IMG/VR virus record: IMGVR_UViG_3300048548_000058
Location: 1-23,748 of that record
DNA from: a virus
Direction: 5' to 3' (one strand)
Length of the DNA: 23,748 nt
Part shown: positions 1 to 7,112 of the stretch, one piece after another
How positions within the stretch are numbered: the stretch's first letter is position 1
Layout of the letters: each line of letters starts with the position of its first letter
Made by a program: the position numbers and the translations under genes
Notes under the pieces: model-generated
What the model was told of the DNA's origin: nothing
Seen by the model: the letters and a program-made list of their open reading frames with translations, nothing else
The model's database searches: none

Positions 1-170
1 CCAACTCTGGTCTCGATTTAAATGGACAGAGTTTTACAATCGCAGAACCAGGAGCAGCATTCCAGTTCACTCAGACCTACATGGGACCAGGGGTAACGAA
101 TCAAACTGTAATCCAAAGAACAACAGAGGTTACCAGCGTAACCGATACAACAAGTATCTTTACCCAGTAA
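1..170 (+). CDS. C-terminal end of an unrecognised phage protein (partial)
   Basis: The third forward frame is open from the left edge and ends at TAA 168-170. It encodes about 55 residues rich in Thr, Gln and Val and ends in ...TDTTSIFTQ. The beginning lies outside the window. There is no membrane segment or motif I recognise. The Thr/Gln-rich, beta-prone composition would suit a virion or surface protein, but that is inference. It is followed at once by another + strand gene whose reading frame overlaps this one, so the two may be translated together. The frame assignment rests on the clean open frame and on the downstream gene lying in a different frame. Confidence 0.55.
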   Translation, partial: NSGLDLNGQSFTIAEPGAAFQFTQTYMGPGVTNQTVIQRTTEVTSVTDTTSIFTQ

Positions 171-175
171 TCGGG

Positions 176-1156
176 TTGTTAATCGCATCTCCCGTCAGTG
201 CTGCTGATGTGGGAGGTGTTTCTGCGACTGCCAATCCAATCGCGAATTCATCAGGCTCAGTTACGAACCAAGCTATTCAGGTATTACAAGGACCATATAT
301 CACTAACCAATATGGTGGGGGTATTGCATGTCAAGGACCGACTGCTAATATCACACCATTCATTACTCATGCTCGTAGTCAGAAGGATCCATTTGAGACA
401 TACTACATGGAACCTCAGTATGACAACAGAGATTTTCAAGGCCAAATGGTAGAGACTCAGAAAGTAGTAAAGAACTTTCCTTGGGAACCACATTATGATA
501 ATAGAACATATACAAACTCAGAAGGTGAAACTGTTCGTGCCTATGAAGATGGTGCAGACATGACTATCACCGTTATGGAAATGGCAGGTGATGGTGTGCC
601 TGATAATCCAGGGTCAGAACTCTGGAGGAAACCAGTAAGAACTGGTGATGCAATTAATAATAGTACAAGTCTTGGTTTATCTGCAACACTTTCTTTCCCA
701 CTTGATGGTGGAATGCAAGAGCGTTGTAAGCAAGCAGCAGATACTCAAATCCAAATGCAGCAACAAATGATTGCTAACAAAAGATTAGACTTTGAGATTG
801 CAAGACTTAAGAATTGTGGTCAGTTAATGCAACAAGGAATAAGTTTTCATCCCAGAAGTCCTTACTATAAAATATGTGCTGACGTAGTAGTTAATAATGT
901 CAATGCTATCAAGCAACATCGTCACTCTATCCCTTCGGTTTCAGTGCCGAACGTAAGACCTTTATCGCCCGATTCCGATCCCGTTGCTCTGCCCTCTTCT
1001 GCGACACCGACAATACAGGGGGCGTCTTACCCCGTAAGGCAGCAATCTTCTTTATCACCTTCTTCACAGTCGGTTTCACAACCTTTAACAAAAGATCAGC
1101 AAGAGGCTTTGCAAGCAGTGCAGAAGTCGTCGCGACTACAGCAATTGAGGCGGTAA
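176..1156 (+). CDS. Secreted-looking conserved phage protein, start uncertain
   Basis: This is an open frame of about 326 codons from TTG 176. A signal peptide is visible: codons before and after the TTG read NKYLYPVIGLLIASPVSA and then ADVGG, an A-x-A type cleavage site. About half of that hydrophobic stretch lies upstream of the TTG. The frame stays open to the left edge with no ATG or GTG, so the true start is unresolved. The mature part has a conserved-looking N-terminal half, a Gln/Met-rich stretch (about residues 185-205) and a Ser/Pro/Gln-rich tail. No enzyme motif was recognised. The last 230 nt overlap the 3' end of the convergent - strand gene. An exported or virion-associated role is plausible but inferred. 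Confidence 0.65.
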   Translation: MLIASPVSAADVGGVSATANPIANSSGSVTNQAIQVLQGPYITNQYGGGIACQGPTANITPFITHARSQKDPFETYYMEPQYDNRDFQGQMVETQKVVKNFPWEPHYDNRTYTNSEGETVRAYEDGADMTITVMEMAGDGVPDNPGSELWRKPVRTGDAINNSTSLGLSATLSFPLDGGMQERCKQAADTQIQMQQQMIANKRLDFEIARLKNCGQLMQQGISFHPRSPYYKICADVVVNNVNAIKQHRHSIPSVSVPNVRPLSPDSDPVALPSSATPTIQGASYPVRQQSSLSPSSQSVSQPLTKDQQEALQAVQKSSRLQQLRR

Positions 1157-1733
1157 CAGTTACAGCACCTGGTGATGGTAGGTTAGCAACAATCTGATCT
1201 GGTATATTTAAAGTGTCAAATACAGGGAGACATTCTTTTCCTACTGTCTCATACCTGACTATCTTTTTATTATTTTCTAATACTTTTCCTACGGGATTCT
1301 TTAGCTGCTGCTCTCTTGTAGGACACTCTGCCTTTGCAGGCGGTGGAGGTGGCGGTGCTTTAGTATCTGTTTTAGTATCATCTTTTTTCTCAGGAGATTT
1401 CATAGGTGGAGGTGGAGGTGCCTCTGTTGTCATCTCTAATTTATTTGGATCATAATCTATTGGATTGAAACTAGGTGTTCCTGCATCACAAAATACTCGG
1501 ACTCCATCCCTGTCTTCTTCTTTGAGTGTTTGATTCTCACTACTATCTCTATGAGACTCAACACATCCAGGTATATTAACAATAGGAACACCCACCTGTG
1601 TAGTCACGGGTGGGTAAACTGGTAGTGCCTGCGGAGGATTAACCATCCAATCAGGCATTACATTAATATTTAAATCACGAATATTACCGATACTAATATC
1701 ATTATTCGGAATATCAATATCAGGAATGTCCAT
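927..1733 (-). CDS. Proline-rich protein with hydrophobic C-terminal segment, unknown function
   Basis: A 268-aa product. I chose ATG 1733, which shares its A with the preceding stop (TAATG), over an in-frame TTG two codons earlier. The N-terminus is rich in Ile/Asp/Asn/Pro with repeated IPD/IPN-like steps. The middle carries two runs of prolines (PPPPP and PPPPPP) separated by a Lys/Asp-rich spacer. Around residues 185-220 there is a hydrophobic Ala/Val stretch followed by a very basic tail (KKVIKKIAALRGK). Four Cys residues are scattered. The family is not recognised. It sits last in a run of membrane-type proteins downstream of regA. Its 3' end overlaps the opposing + strand gene by 230 nt. 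Confidence 0.7.
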   Translation of the reverse strand: MDIPDIDIPNNDISIGNIRDLNINVMPDWMVNPPQALPVYPPVTTQVGVPIVNIPGCVESHRDSSENQTLKEEDRDGVRVFCDAGTPSFNPIDYDPNKLEMTTEAPPPPPMKSPEKKDDTKTDTKAPPPPPPAKAECPTREQQLKNPVGKVLENNKKIVRYETVGKECLPVFDTLNIPDQIVANLPSPGAVTVTASIAVVATTSALLAKPLADLLLKVVKPTVKKVIKKIAALRGKTPPVLSVSQKRAEQRDRNRAIKVLRSALKPKG

Positions 1734-2302
1734 TAGCAATCATTAAATACACTACCAACTGTAGAACCAATACTGGACCCTGCTTTCTGTCCTAGTAGAA
1801 GTGCCCATCCACCTGCTAACCAACCCACGTAGGGGACGCTAGCAAGGGCAGGAACAGCGACACCAGCAGCGATAGCACTACCTGCCATTGCACCTTGAGA
1901 CCGTGCTCCAGCGTCCGCCACGATACACTCTATGTCTTTTGCAGACTTTCCCTCGCCCTCTGATACGGCACCTCCTAGATTGCGTGTGCCGTCCATAGTG
2001 AATTGGTCTTGACGCCACTCTCGTCTAACCTCAGTGGTGTTACCACCAAAGAATCCTTTATTATTTTTATCCAGGGATAAAGATTTTTGGGACTCAAGGA
2101 TAGCAGGATCGTTTGCACGATACTCAACCTCATATCCATCCTTACTACCTTTAATTCTATAAGATGAATAATCACCTTTAGGAATATTGATAATAGGAAT
2201 CTGAGGTTGTCTCGGTCTGTGAATTACATATCCCAACAAACCAATATGTGCGATAGCAAATAGACCACCGACAGCACCAGCTACAATCTTTAGTTTGGAC
2301 AT
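1733..2302 (-). CDS. Membrane protein with Gly/Ala-rich C-terminus, unknown function
   Basis: A 189-aa protein. The N-terminus forms one clear transmembrane helix (residues 7-28), followed by a proline/isoleucine linker (IPIINIPKGD) and a polar region. From about residue 130 it is rich in Gly, Ala and small hydrophobic residues (GSAIAAGVAVPALASVPYVG, then GSSIGSTVG), like a glycine-zipper or pore-forming segment. It has two Cys, at about residue 126 and at the C-terminus. Start ATG 2302 lies 2 nt after the stop of the upstream gene, and its own stop overlaps the next start (TAATG). The motif PIINIP resembles PIVNIP in the next protein, hinting at related architecture. Function unknown. Confidence 0.72.
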   Translation of the reverse strand: MSKLKIVAGAVGGLFAIAHIGLLGYVIHRPRQPQIPIINIPKGDYSSYRIKGSKDGYEVEYRANDPAILESQKSLSLDKNNKGFFGGNTTEVRREWRQDQFTMDGTRNLGGAVSEGEGKSAKDIECIVADAGARSQGAMAGSAIAAGVAVPALASVPYVGWLAGGWALLLGQKAGSSIGSTVGSVFNDC

Positions 2303-2304
2303 GA

Positions 2305-2568
2305 TTACATACCAAACGGAATAGCACCACCCGTCGCAGATGGAAGTGCAGGAATAGCGCCACCCGTCGCAGATGGCAGTTCTGGCATTGCAGAATCCAT
2401 CATCCCAGGAAGTTGTCCTGCAATTGCTTCTGCTGCTGCGCCAGCAACTTGTCCCTTTACGTTCTCAATAATAGAATCTTTATTAAGATATACTGCAGCA
2501 CCACCACCAACAATACCAGCAGTTCCTACGAATGATAGCAGTGCTAAAACGTTAATTACTTTTTGCAT
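2305..2568 (-). CDS. Small membrane protein with tandem C-terminal repeat
   Basis: An 87-aa product starting at ATG 2568 behind a good ribosome-binding site (GGAG, about 7 nt upstream). Residues 5-27 form a hydrophobic segment that could be a signal anchor. A short Ala/Gly-rich amphipathic region follows, and the tail contains two copies of LPSATGGAIP in an 11-residue repeat. It lies between the two-TM protein upstream (11 nt gap) and the Gly/Ala-rich membrane protein downstream (2 nt gap). No family is recognised. An envelope-associated structural or lysis-related role is possible but not shown by the sequence. Confidence 0.68.
   Translation of the reverse strand: MQKVINVLALLSFVGTAGIVGGGAAVYLNKDSIIENVKGQVAGAAAEAIAGQLPGMMDSAMPELPSATGGAIPALPSATGGAIPFGM
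2321..2386. repeat. Two-copy 33-bp tandem repeat inside the 87-aa gene
   Basis: Two imperfect copies, beginning at 2321 and 2354, share the core ccacccgtcgcagatgg. The unit is exactly 33 bp, or 11 codons, so copy number could change without shifting the frame. It encodes the repeated LPSATGGAIP(A) tail. Confidence 0.8.
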
Positions 2569-2579
2569 TTTGTTCTCCG

Positions 2580-2999
2580 TTACATTTTGTATGAATCGTC
2601 AGTAGAAATTTTGACTGGTGCCTGTTCAATACGAATAGTTTGTGCAGGTGCAGTTTGTGCTGCTTTCTCAATCAATCTTTCCATCTGGTCTTTTGTGATA
2701 CCACCATTACTACCACCACCTTCTCCTGCTTTCTTTGCTGCCTGAACACCAAAAGTCGCAAGCACCCCAGTAAAGACACTCGCGATAAAAGTTGGATCTA
2801 GTTTCTGCTCGGGAATTCCCAATGCTGGTGGAAGTTTGATGTATGCCAGCGTGAGTATTCCGCCAGACCAAACAAGAATACCAAGGCGAACAAAGGTAGA
2901 CAGAATAGCAAGCTGTTCTTCTTTGTCATCTGCTGCCTCCTTAATCTTACCAAGAAGACCTTTCTTTTTAGGATCCTCTTTTTTAACTTCTTCTGACAT
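2580..2999 (-). CDS. Two-transmembrane protein, holin-like in shape
   Basis: A 139-aa product. It has a highly charged Lys/Glu N-terminus (residues 1-29), a first membrane helix at about 31-54, a loop, a second helix at about 69-88, a Gly-rich hinge and a charged, amphipathic C-terminal tail. Two helices flanked by charged ends is a holin-like topology, but no holin family signature was recognised. It lies 25 nt after regA, and a CTAAATA box (3021-3027) at the regA stop could give late expression. It is the first of four consecutive unrecognised, mostly membrane-associated genes. Confidence 0.7.
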   Translation of the reverse strand: MSEEVKKEDPKKKGLLGKIKEAADDKEEQLAILSTFVRLGILVWSGGILTLAYIKLPPALGIPEQKLDPTFIASVFTGVLATFGVQAAKKAGEGGGSNGGITKDQMERLIEKAAQTAPAQTIRIEQAPVKISTDDSYKM

Positions 3000-3020
3000 T
3001 AACGAACAGCAAGGCTCTTC

Positions 3021-3027
3021 TATTTAG
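3021..3027 (-). promoter_or_regulatory. Possible late-type promoter box CTAAATA
   Basis: CTAAATA on the - strand overlaps the regA stop, with its near end about 22 nt before ATG 2999. It shares the TAAATA core of the T4 late box TATAAATA. It is a short motif, and the support is its repeated placement just before other gene starts in this window. Confidence 0.35.
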
Positions 3028-3452
3028 GATTCTGTAGGTTGTCTTTTCTTACCAATATTATACTTAGACTCTAGCGTCCATTCGGTTTTTTCTTTATATG
3101 CAATGACTTTAATTTGACTGAGTGGTGCAGCATCTGTCACAACCTCTTCTTTTACAATCTCCACTAGACCCCAGTCAGATAGGAGTTTGATAATTCGGTT
3201 GCGTCGTTGGACATCATTCTCAGATAAGTTTGCTTTCTTACCATCAAGTGCAAATAATTCTTTAAAATGAACAATATAATACTGACCTTTCTTATGTAAG
3301 ATATGACACGACTGAAATAGTTTCCTCTCTTTTCTAGAGGCAACTCCAATACGAGTAAGAGTTTCACGAACTTTTAGGAAGTCATCAGGTTCCTTTAGAT
3401 TCACCTCCACCATATCATTTTTGGTCCACTGAACTTCTTTAGGTTCATTCAT
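3024..3452 (-). CDS. regA: RegA translational repressor
   Basis: A 142-aa protein, somewhat longer than T4 RegA (122 aa). T4 RegA binds mRNA around start codons of early genes, including those of the clamp operon, and blocks translation. The protein resembles RegA along most of its length, with an N-terminal region leading into a K/R-rich segment (GVASRKERKLFQSCHI) and the family-typical QYYIVHFKELFALDGK stretch. The start overlaps gp62 as ATGA. T4 has the same order gp62-regA, which supports the call. The C-terminal 20 or so residues are an extension relative to T4. The T4 neighbour gp43 (DNA polymerase) does not follow here; membrane-protein genes do. Confidence 0.9.
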   Translation of the reverse strand: MNEPKEVQWTKNDMVEVNLKEPDDFLKVRETLTRIGVASRKERKLFQSCHILHKKGQYYIVHFKELFALDGKKANLSENDVQRRNRIIKLLSDWGLVEIVKEEVVTDAAPLSQIKVIAYKEKTEWTLESKYNIGKKRQPTES

Positions 3453-3853
3453 TGTTTCTTACCACCTTTATTCAATTTGTCTTTAATAACCATGAGTTGG
3501 TTTTCGGTAAGAATCCTGAGTGCTTGCATTGCTTTCTCGGTTGAATAACCATAGAACTGTTTTACAAGTTCAATATCCTTCACCTTTTCTTTTTTACCCC
3601 AAGGAGAAAATCTCTTACGGGACCTGACGGTATTTATAAAGAAATCATACTGAAGTTTTTTATCCAATCCAGGATACTGATTCATCTCATTAGAAAACAT
3701 CACAGTATCCATGTGATGAGACATACATTTATTGATGATATATGGAGGATAGTTCTGTTCCCATGCGGGATCTTCATCCTCCATAAGATTCTTTTTAGTC
3801 AAATTGATAGAATTTAAATAATCCTTAAGAGGATACCTGTCATCATACGACAT
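3449..3853 (-). CDS. 62: Clamp loader small subunit gp62
   Basis: A 134-aa protein, shorter than T4 gp62 (187 aa). In T4, one gp62 joins four gp44 subunits to load the gp45 sliding clamp at primer ends. Recognisable cyanophage gp62 features are the N-terminal YPLKDYLNSINLTKKNL stretch, the PPYIINKCMSHHMDTV segment and the basic KRFSPWGKK motif. It starts inside the end of the dam gene (11-nt overlap) and ends overlapping regA (ATGA). In T4 it directly follows gp44; here three genes intervene. An internal TATAAATA on the - strand (3631-3638) reads as Ile-Asn codons and is probably chance. Confidence 0.9.
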   Translation of the reverse strand: MSYDDRYPLKDYLNSINLTKKNLMEDEDPAWEQNYPPYIINKCMSHHMDTVMFSNEMNQYPGLDKKLQYDFFINTVRSRKRFSPWGKKEKVKDIELVKQFYGYSTEKAMQALRILTENQLMVIKDKLNKGGKKQ

Positions 3854-4670
3854 AGTTAAGTAGAAGAAGTTCTTTACGTTGTTGCTGTTCTTTCATATAC
3901 TCACCCACTGAACGCATAGTATAAGTATGATCATACTCATATGGTTTCCAATCAATGAATCTAGACTTGATTAGATTGGAAGAATTATATGATACCATTT
4001 GGTCGCAAGCATGTCTATCACATGCAAAGAAAAACTCATCATGGTCAAATCCTTTGTGCATTCCACCTTTCTTACCATAGAGATTAGACTTAATCTCATA
4101 AGGAGGATCTAGATATACAAACGATTCCTTCTTGTTAGTCAGAAGTTCTTCGTATGACAGATTAGTAATTCTCCAGTCTTGGATGAGTTCTCCGTAATAA
4201 GGGAGTTTGTCAATCCCTCGCATACTAAAGTTAGACTCTGACGCTTGTTTGCTGAAGGAACTGGACTCAGTGAGACCAGAGAAAGAGCACTTATTAACAA
4301 CGTAAAAACTAACAGCACGAGATAGGTTGGATGTCTGATCATTGTTTAATATGTCCTTAGCATCTAAAAATAATTCCTTTGCGGATACAGGTTCTGGATG
4401 ACGATTCTTAAGTTGAACCAACTGGTCACGAAGTTTGCGACCATCATACTGGAGTTCTTTCCAGAAATTATATAATGGTTCGTACAAATCATTCACCCAG
4501 ATATCCAGGTGAGGATACATCTGAGTGATATAAAGAGCAACAGAACCTCCACCAACAAATGGTTCGCGAAATTCTGTGTAGTCTTTGAATAGTGGAAAGA
4601 ACTCTGCCATCTTTTTAGTAGCACGAGACTTACCACCAGGATAACGAAGAGGTGTCTTTAGTGATGTCAT
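3843..4670 (-). CDS. dam: DNA adenine N6-methyltransferase, Dam (D12) family
   Basis: A 275-aa protein. It shows the ordered motifs of the Dam/D12 class: an N-terminal PLRYPGGK (7-14), the AdoMet-binding motif I FVGGGS (38-43), and the catalytic DPPY (188-191). Such enzymes transfer a methyl group from S-adenosylmethionine to the N6 of adenine, usually in GATC. The target here is not shown by the sequence. The length is normal for the family (about 260-280 aa). It overlaps its upstream neighbour as ATGA and gp62 by 11 nt, so it is translated within the clamp-loader operon. A role in protection from host nucleases or in marking replicated DNA is inference. Confidence 0.9.
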   Translation of the reverse strand: MTSLKTPLRYPGGKSRATKKMAEFFPLFKDYTEFREPFVGGGSVALYITQMYPHLDIWVNDLYEPLYNFWKELQYDGRKLRDQLVQLKNRHPEPVSAKELFLDAKDILNNDQTSNLSRAVSFYVVNKCSFSGLTESSSFSKQASESNFSMRGIDKLPYYGELIQDWRITNLSYEELLTNKKESFVYLDPPYEIKSNLYGKKGGMHKGFDHDEFFFACDRHACDQMVSYNSSNLIKSRFIDWKPYEYDHTYTMRSVGEYMKEQQQRKELLLLNYVV

Positions 4671-4960
4671 AGTATAAGTTGCTTGCTTGGAGTGATGATG
4701 TCAGGACCACCAAAGATACTATTATACTGCTTAACAACTTCTGGTTGAACTTCAACAGCATAAATGACATGTTTCATATCAAGAGCAATCTCAGGTTGTT
4801 CCAAATTAATCACTGTTGCCCAAGGAGCAAATCCAATTTGTCCTTGTTGAGGAATAACAACTAGAGCATTCTTGATGGTAAGAATACCGTTACTCCAGTC
4901 AATAACTTCAGCGATAATTTCTTCACCAGAAATAATTCGGATTAGTTTTACATCAATCAT
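4667..4960 (-). CDS. Small LSm-like beta protein, unknown function
   Basis: A 97-aa protein. It starts with a short beta pattern (KLIRIISGEEIIAEVID) followed by DG/NG-type turns and a conserved GFAPW motif. This resembles an Sm/LSm-like barrel and is clearly similar to the 141-aa protein at 16275-16700, which has LLNGEEVLGK and GFAKW in the same order. No function is known to me. It overlaps purS (TAATG) and dam (ATGA), so it belongs to the clamp-loader operon. RNA binding would be a guess from the fold alone. Confidence 0.75.
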   Translation of the reverse strand: MIDVKLIRIISGEEIIAEVIDWSNGILTIKNALVVIPQQGQIGFAPWATVINLEQPEIALDMKHVIYAVEVQPEVVKQYNSIFGGPDIITPSKQLIL

Positions 4961-5235
4961 TATTCAATACCTTTAGGAAAGTCTTCAATTTCAGTCAGTT
5001 CATAGTCCCAGTCTTCCATGACTGTATTGGCAAGGAATCTATCAGATAGCATTTCGAGTTCTTTCTCAGCATACTCTCTGGTCTCTGCTTCCAACCAAAC
5101 ATCGATGACCTTACCAAGTCTAAGTTTCTTGATATCTAACTCAGACAATCTCTTACAGGCATCTCTCACGGCATTGCCAGGAGAGTCATCAACCTGTGAT
5201 CGTAGTCGGACAAATACTAATGCTTTAAATTTCAT
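4960..5235 (-). CDS. purS: PurS-like subunit of phosphoribosylformylglycinamidine synthase
   Basis: A 91-aa protein matching the small PurS family in size and pattern: N-terminal MKFKALVFVRLRSQVDD, a central KKLRLGKVIDVWLEA strand-turn, and a C-terminal LANTVMEDWDYELTEIED. In bacteria PurS bridges PurL and PurQ in the fourth step of purine synthesis. Marine T4-like cyanophages are known to carry purine genes, presumably to boost nucleotide supply. Neither purL nor purQ is in this window, so it would act with host or distant phage subunits. It is embedded between gp44 and an LSm-like gene, overlapping both (ATGA and TAATG), which ties its expression to replication genes. Confidence 0.85.
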   Translation of the reverse strand: MKFKALVFVRLRSQVDDSPGNAVRDACKRLSELDIKKLRLGKVIDVWLEAETREYAEKELEMLSDRFLANTVMEDWDYELTEIEDFPKGIE

Positions 5236-6173
5236 TTGAATTCACACTCCACCATAATTTGAGTTAGACATGCAAGTAGATTAATCTCTTGGTCTACAAC
5301 AAAAGCAGACTTGTACTGGTACTCAGCAATGATTAGAACTGCTGCTGCAATACTAGGACCACCCATGACACCAGATAGATTATCATACAATTTACGCATG
5401 ATAGAAGTTGGATCTGAATCAAGGTTCTGAGTCACCCACTTCTTAACATCATTAAATTTCTTATCCTTTAATGCTGTTACAAGAGTATCAACATTGGCAT
5501 CACCTAACGCCGCCAGAATACCAGTGTCGATAGACCCTGTGCTGGCATAGCGTTGCAACTCATTGAGAGTTCTTCGGAAGTCTGGGAAGTATTTCTGGAC
5601 GACTTCTGCCAAAACTCTAGGAGCGAAGGTGACCTCCTCGCGCCTGAGGATATCTTGACACCTTGTAAAAAACGCACCAGCAAGTTCTTGCTTTGTTTGA
5701 CCTCGGACATTGAACTCTACGACCGTTGTCCTACTATGTAGTGGTTCAATAATCTTGTTTTTGAAGTTACAAGTGAATATGAACCTACAGTTTTTTTGGA
5801 ACTCTTCGATACTTGCACGAAGGAGAAGTTGGACATCTGGGGTTGTGTTATCTGCCTCATCAATGATAAGCACTTTGTGACGAGCAGAAGCAGTGAGAGA
5901 CACAGTAGAGGCAAAGTTCTTTGCCTGATTGCGTACAGTATCCAGGAATCGACCTTCATCCGATCCATTGATAACATAATAATCTGCTCCCAGTTCTTTA
6001 CACAGTGCTTTAGCGATAGTAGTCTTACCAACACCAGCAGTTCCAGACAAGAGGAGATTGGGAATCTCACCTTGGTCAATGAAACTCTGGAAGGTTTGCT
6101 TCACATTGGCAGGAAGAATACACTCCTCAACAGTCTGAGGACGATACTTCTCTACCCATAAAAAATCATTCAT
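5232..6173 (-). CDS. 44: Clamp loader ATPase subunit gp44
   Basis: A 313-aa AAA+ protein close to T4 gp44 (319 aa). It has Walker A GTAGVGKT (44-51), Walker B LIIDEAD (102-108), sensor-1 Asn in FTCN (136) and an SRT arginine-finger motif (147-149; SRC in many clamp loaders). Four copies with gp62 open and load the sliding clamp using ATP. The N-terminal WVEKYRPQTVEE is the classic RFC/DnaX-like beginning. The start overlaps the gp45 stop by one base (TAATG), and the end overlaps purS. Confidence 0.96.
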   Translation of the reverse strand: MNDFLWVEKYRPQTVEECILPANVKQTFQSFIDQGEIPNLLLSGTAGVGKTTIAKALCKELGADYYVINGSDEGRFLDTVRNQAKNFASTVSLTASARHKVLIIDEADNTTPDVQLLLRASIEEFQKNCRFIFTCNFKNKIIEPLHSRTTVVEFNVRGQTKQELAGAFFTRCQDILRREEVTFAPRVLAEVVQKYFPDFRRTLNELQRYASTGSIDTGILAALGDANVDTLVTALKDKKFNDVKKWVTQNLDSDPTSIMRKLYDNLSGVMGGPSIAAAVLIIAEYQYKSAFVVDQEINLLACLTQIMVECEFK

Positions 6174-6832
6174 CAGTTGTTAGGTTCGAGAGCAATAAAA
6201 TACTTGATTCCAGTACCTTGAAAGAGAGCAACATTCTGTCTACTAATAGTGACATTATAATTACCTGCCAAAAGTTTCAGATTCTCAACCTTGAAACAAT
6301 AACAGAACTCATCATCACTCTCACCAACCTCAACAGAGTAACTGTTGGAAGTATCGTTCTTCTTATCAGTTACGCACAAATTCATAGTACCATCAGAACA
6401 GAACAAGCATAGATCAGGAAGTTGATATACACTTGCCGCACGTTGAAGTTGTTGGAGAACTCCTGCATCTAGACGAAACCGTACATCCTCAGAAGGAATA
6501 TTAATCTCCTTTTCTGGAGGTTGAGTGATGATATCTGGGTCTGCATAGAAGAAACGAGTCTTCGACTTACCCCGTTGGTCACTCACAGTAACGTAATTGG
6601 ATTGGGTAGTATCAATCTTTGGAGACTCAAAAAGAGACAAACCACCAAGGAATACACCCAAATCGTAAATAGAAATCTGGGTATCAAACTGTTCTTCAAC
6701 ATCAGCGATAGCAAGAATATTCTTGTTGATGCTGAGAGTAGAAACTGTATTGCCAGGTTTAATTACGATTGATTTGTTGATTGAACAAAAGTTCTTAAGG
6801 ACTTCAATTGTAGATTTGGAAATTACGGTCAT
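6173..6832 (-). CDS. 45: Sliding clamp gp45
   Basis: A 219-aa protein (T4 gp45 has 228). It is a trimeric DNA polymerase processivity clamp, and in T4 it also activates late transcription through gp55 and gp33. The identification rests on overall similarity to the gp45 family (N-terminal MTVISKSTIEVLKNF, FCSINKSIVIKPG), length, and position directly before gp44 with a TAATG junction. The start ATG overlaps the end of the preceding DUF3310-like gene by 4 nt. No individual catalytic residues are expected. Confidence 0.95.
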   Translation of the reverse strand: MTVISKSTIEVLKNFCSINKSIVIKPGNTVSTLSINKNILAIADVEEQFDTQISIYDLGVFLGGLSLFESPKIDTTQSNYVTVSDQRGKSKTRFFYADPDIITQPPEKEINIPSEDVRFRLDAGVLQQLQRAASVYQLPDLCLFCSDGTMNLCVTDKKNDTSNSYSVEVGESDDEFCYCFKVENLKLLAGNYNVTISRQNVALFQGTGIKYFIALEPNN

Positions 6833-7110
6833 TGAGGGTAGGTTTCGGTAACTTTAGTTTTATCGGAAAAATGGAGGAGGAGCAATCCGTAGTGTAAGAT
6901 CTTAATGATATCACGACGGGCAGTGCCCTTGCGATCATAGCGTGAGGCATACTTTAGGATGTTGCTACGACAGAATGCCTCTGCATCACCACACGCTTCA
7001 ATCAAGTCTAGCGTTTGAATCTCATCGTTGCCAGCAGAATAATGCTGACCATAGGTCCCAGAAATATAGTCGCGCAACTCCTTGAGAAGCGCATCTTCAT
7101 TGTACTTCAT
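6829..7110 (-). CDS. DUF3310-like small protein
   Basis: A 93-aa product. I chose ATG 7110 (MKYNEDAL) instead of an in-frame TTG two codons upstream, because ATG 7110 follows the cobS-like stop by 2 nt. The central segment with IEACGDAEAFCRSNILKY, then RYDRKG and a helix ending in HYGLLLL, has the pattern of the phage DUF3310/SaV-like family (helix, LKY, R..K, second helix). The function of that family is not firmly known; some members are annotated as nucleotide kinase-like without strong proof. It sits between cobS-like and gp45 and overlaps gp45 as ATGA. Confidence 0.78.
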   Translation of the reverse strand: MKYNEDALLKELRDYISGTYGQHYSAGNDEIQTLDLIEACGDAEAFCRSNILKYASRYDRKGTARRDIIKILHYGLLLLHFSDKTKVTETYPQ

Positions 7111-7112
7111 AA

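Noticed and set aside
934-951. TTCGG...CCGAA hairpin near the convergent gene ends
   Set aside because: Only a 5-bp stem with no T run on either strand and placed inside both coding frames; not a credible terminator.
1336-1415. GGTGGAGGTGG-rich stretches as a DNA repeat or G-quadruplex
   Set aside because: They are simply the reverse complement of proline codons in the two polyproline runs of the - strand protein.
3631-3638. TATAAATA on the - strand inside gp62
   Set aside because: Exact late box, but within conserved gp62 coding sequence (Phe-Ile-Asn-Thr codons) and about 180 nt from the next start, so chance is more likely.
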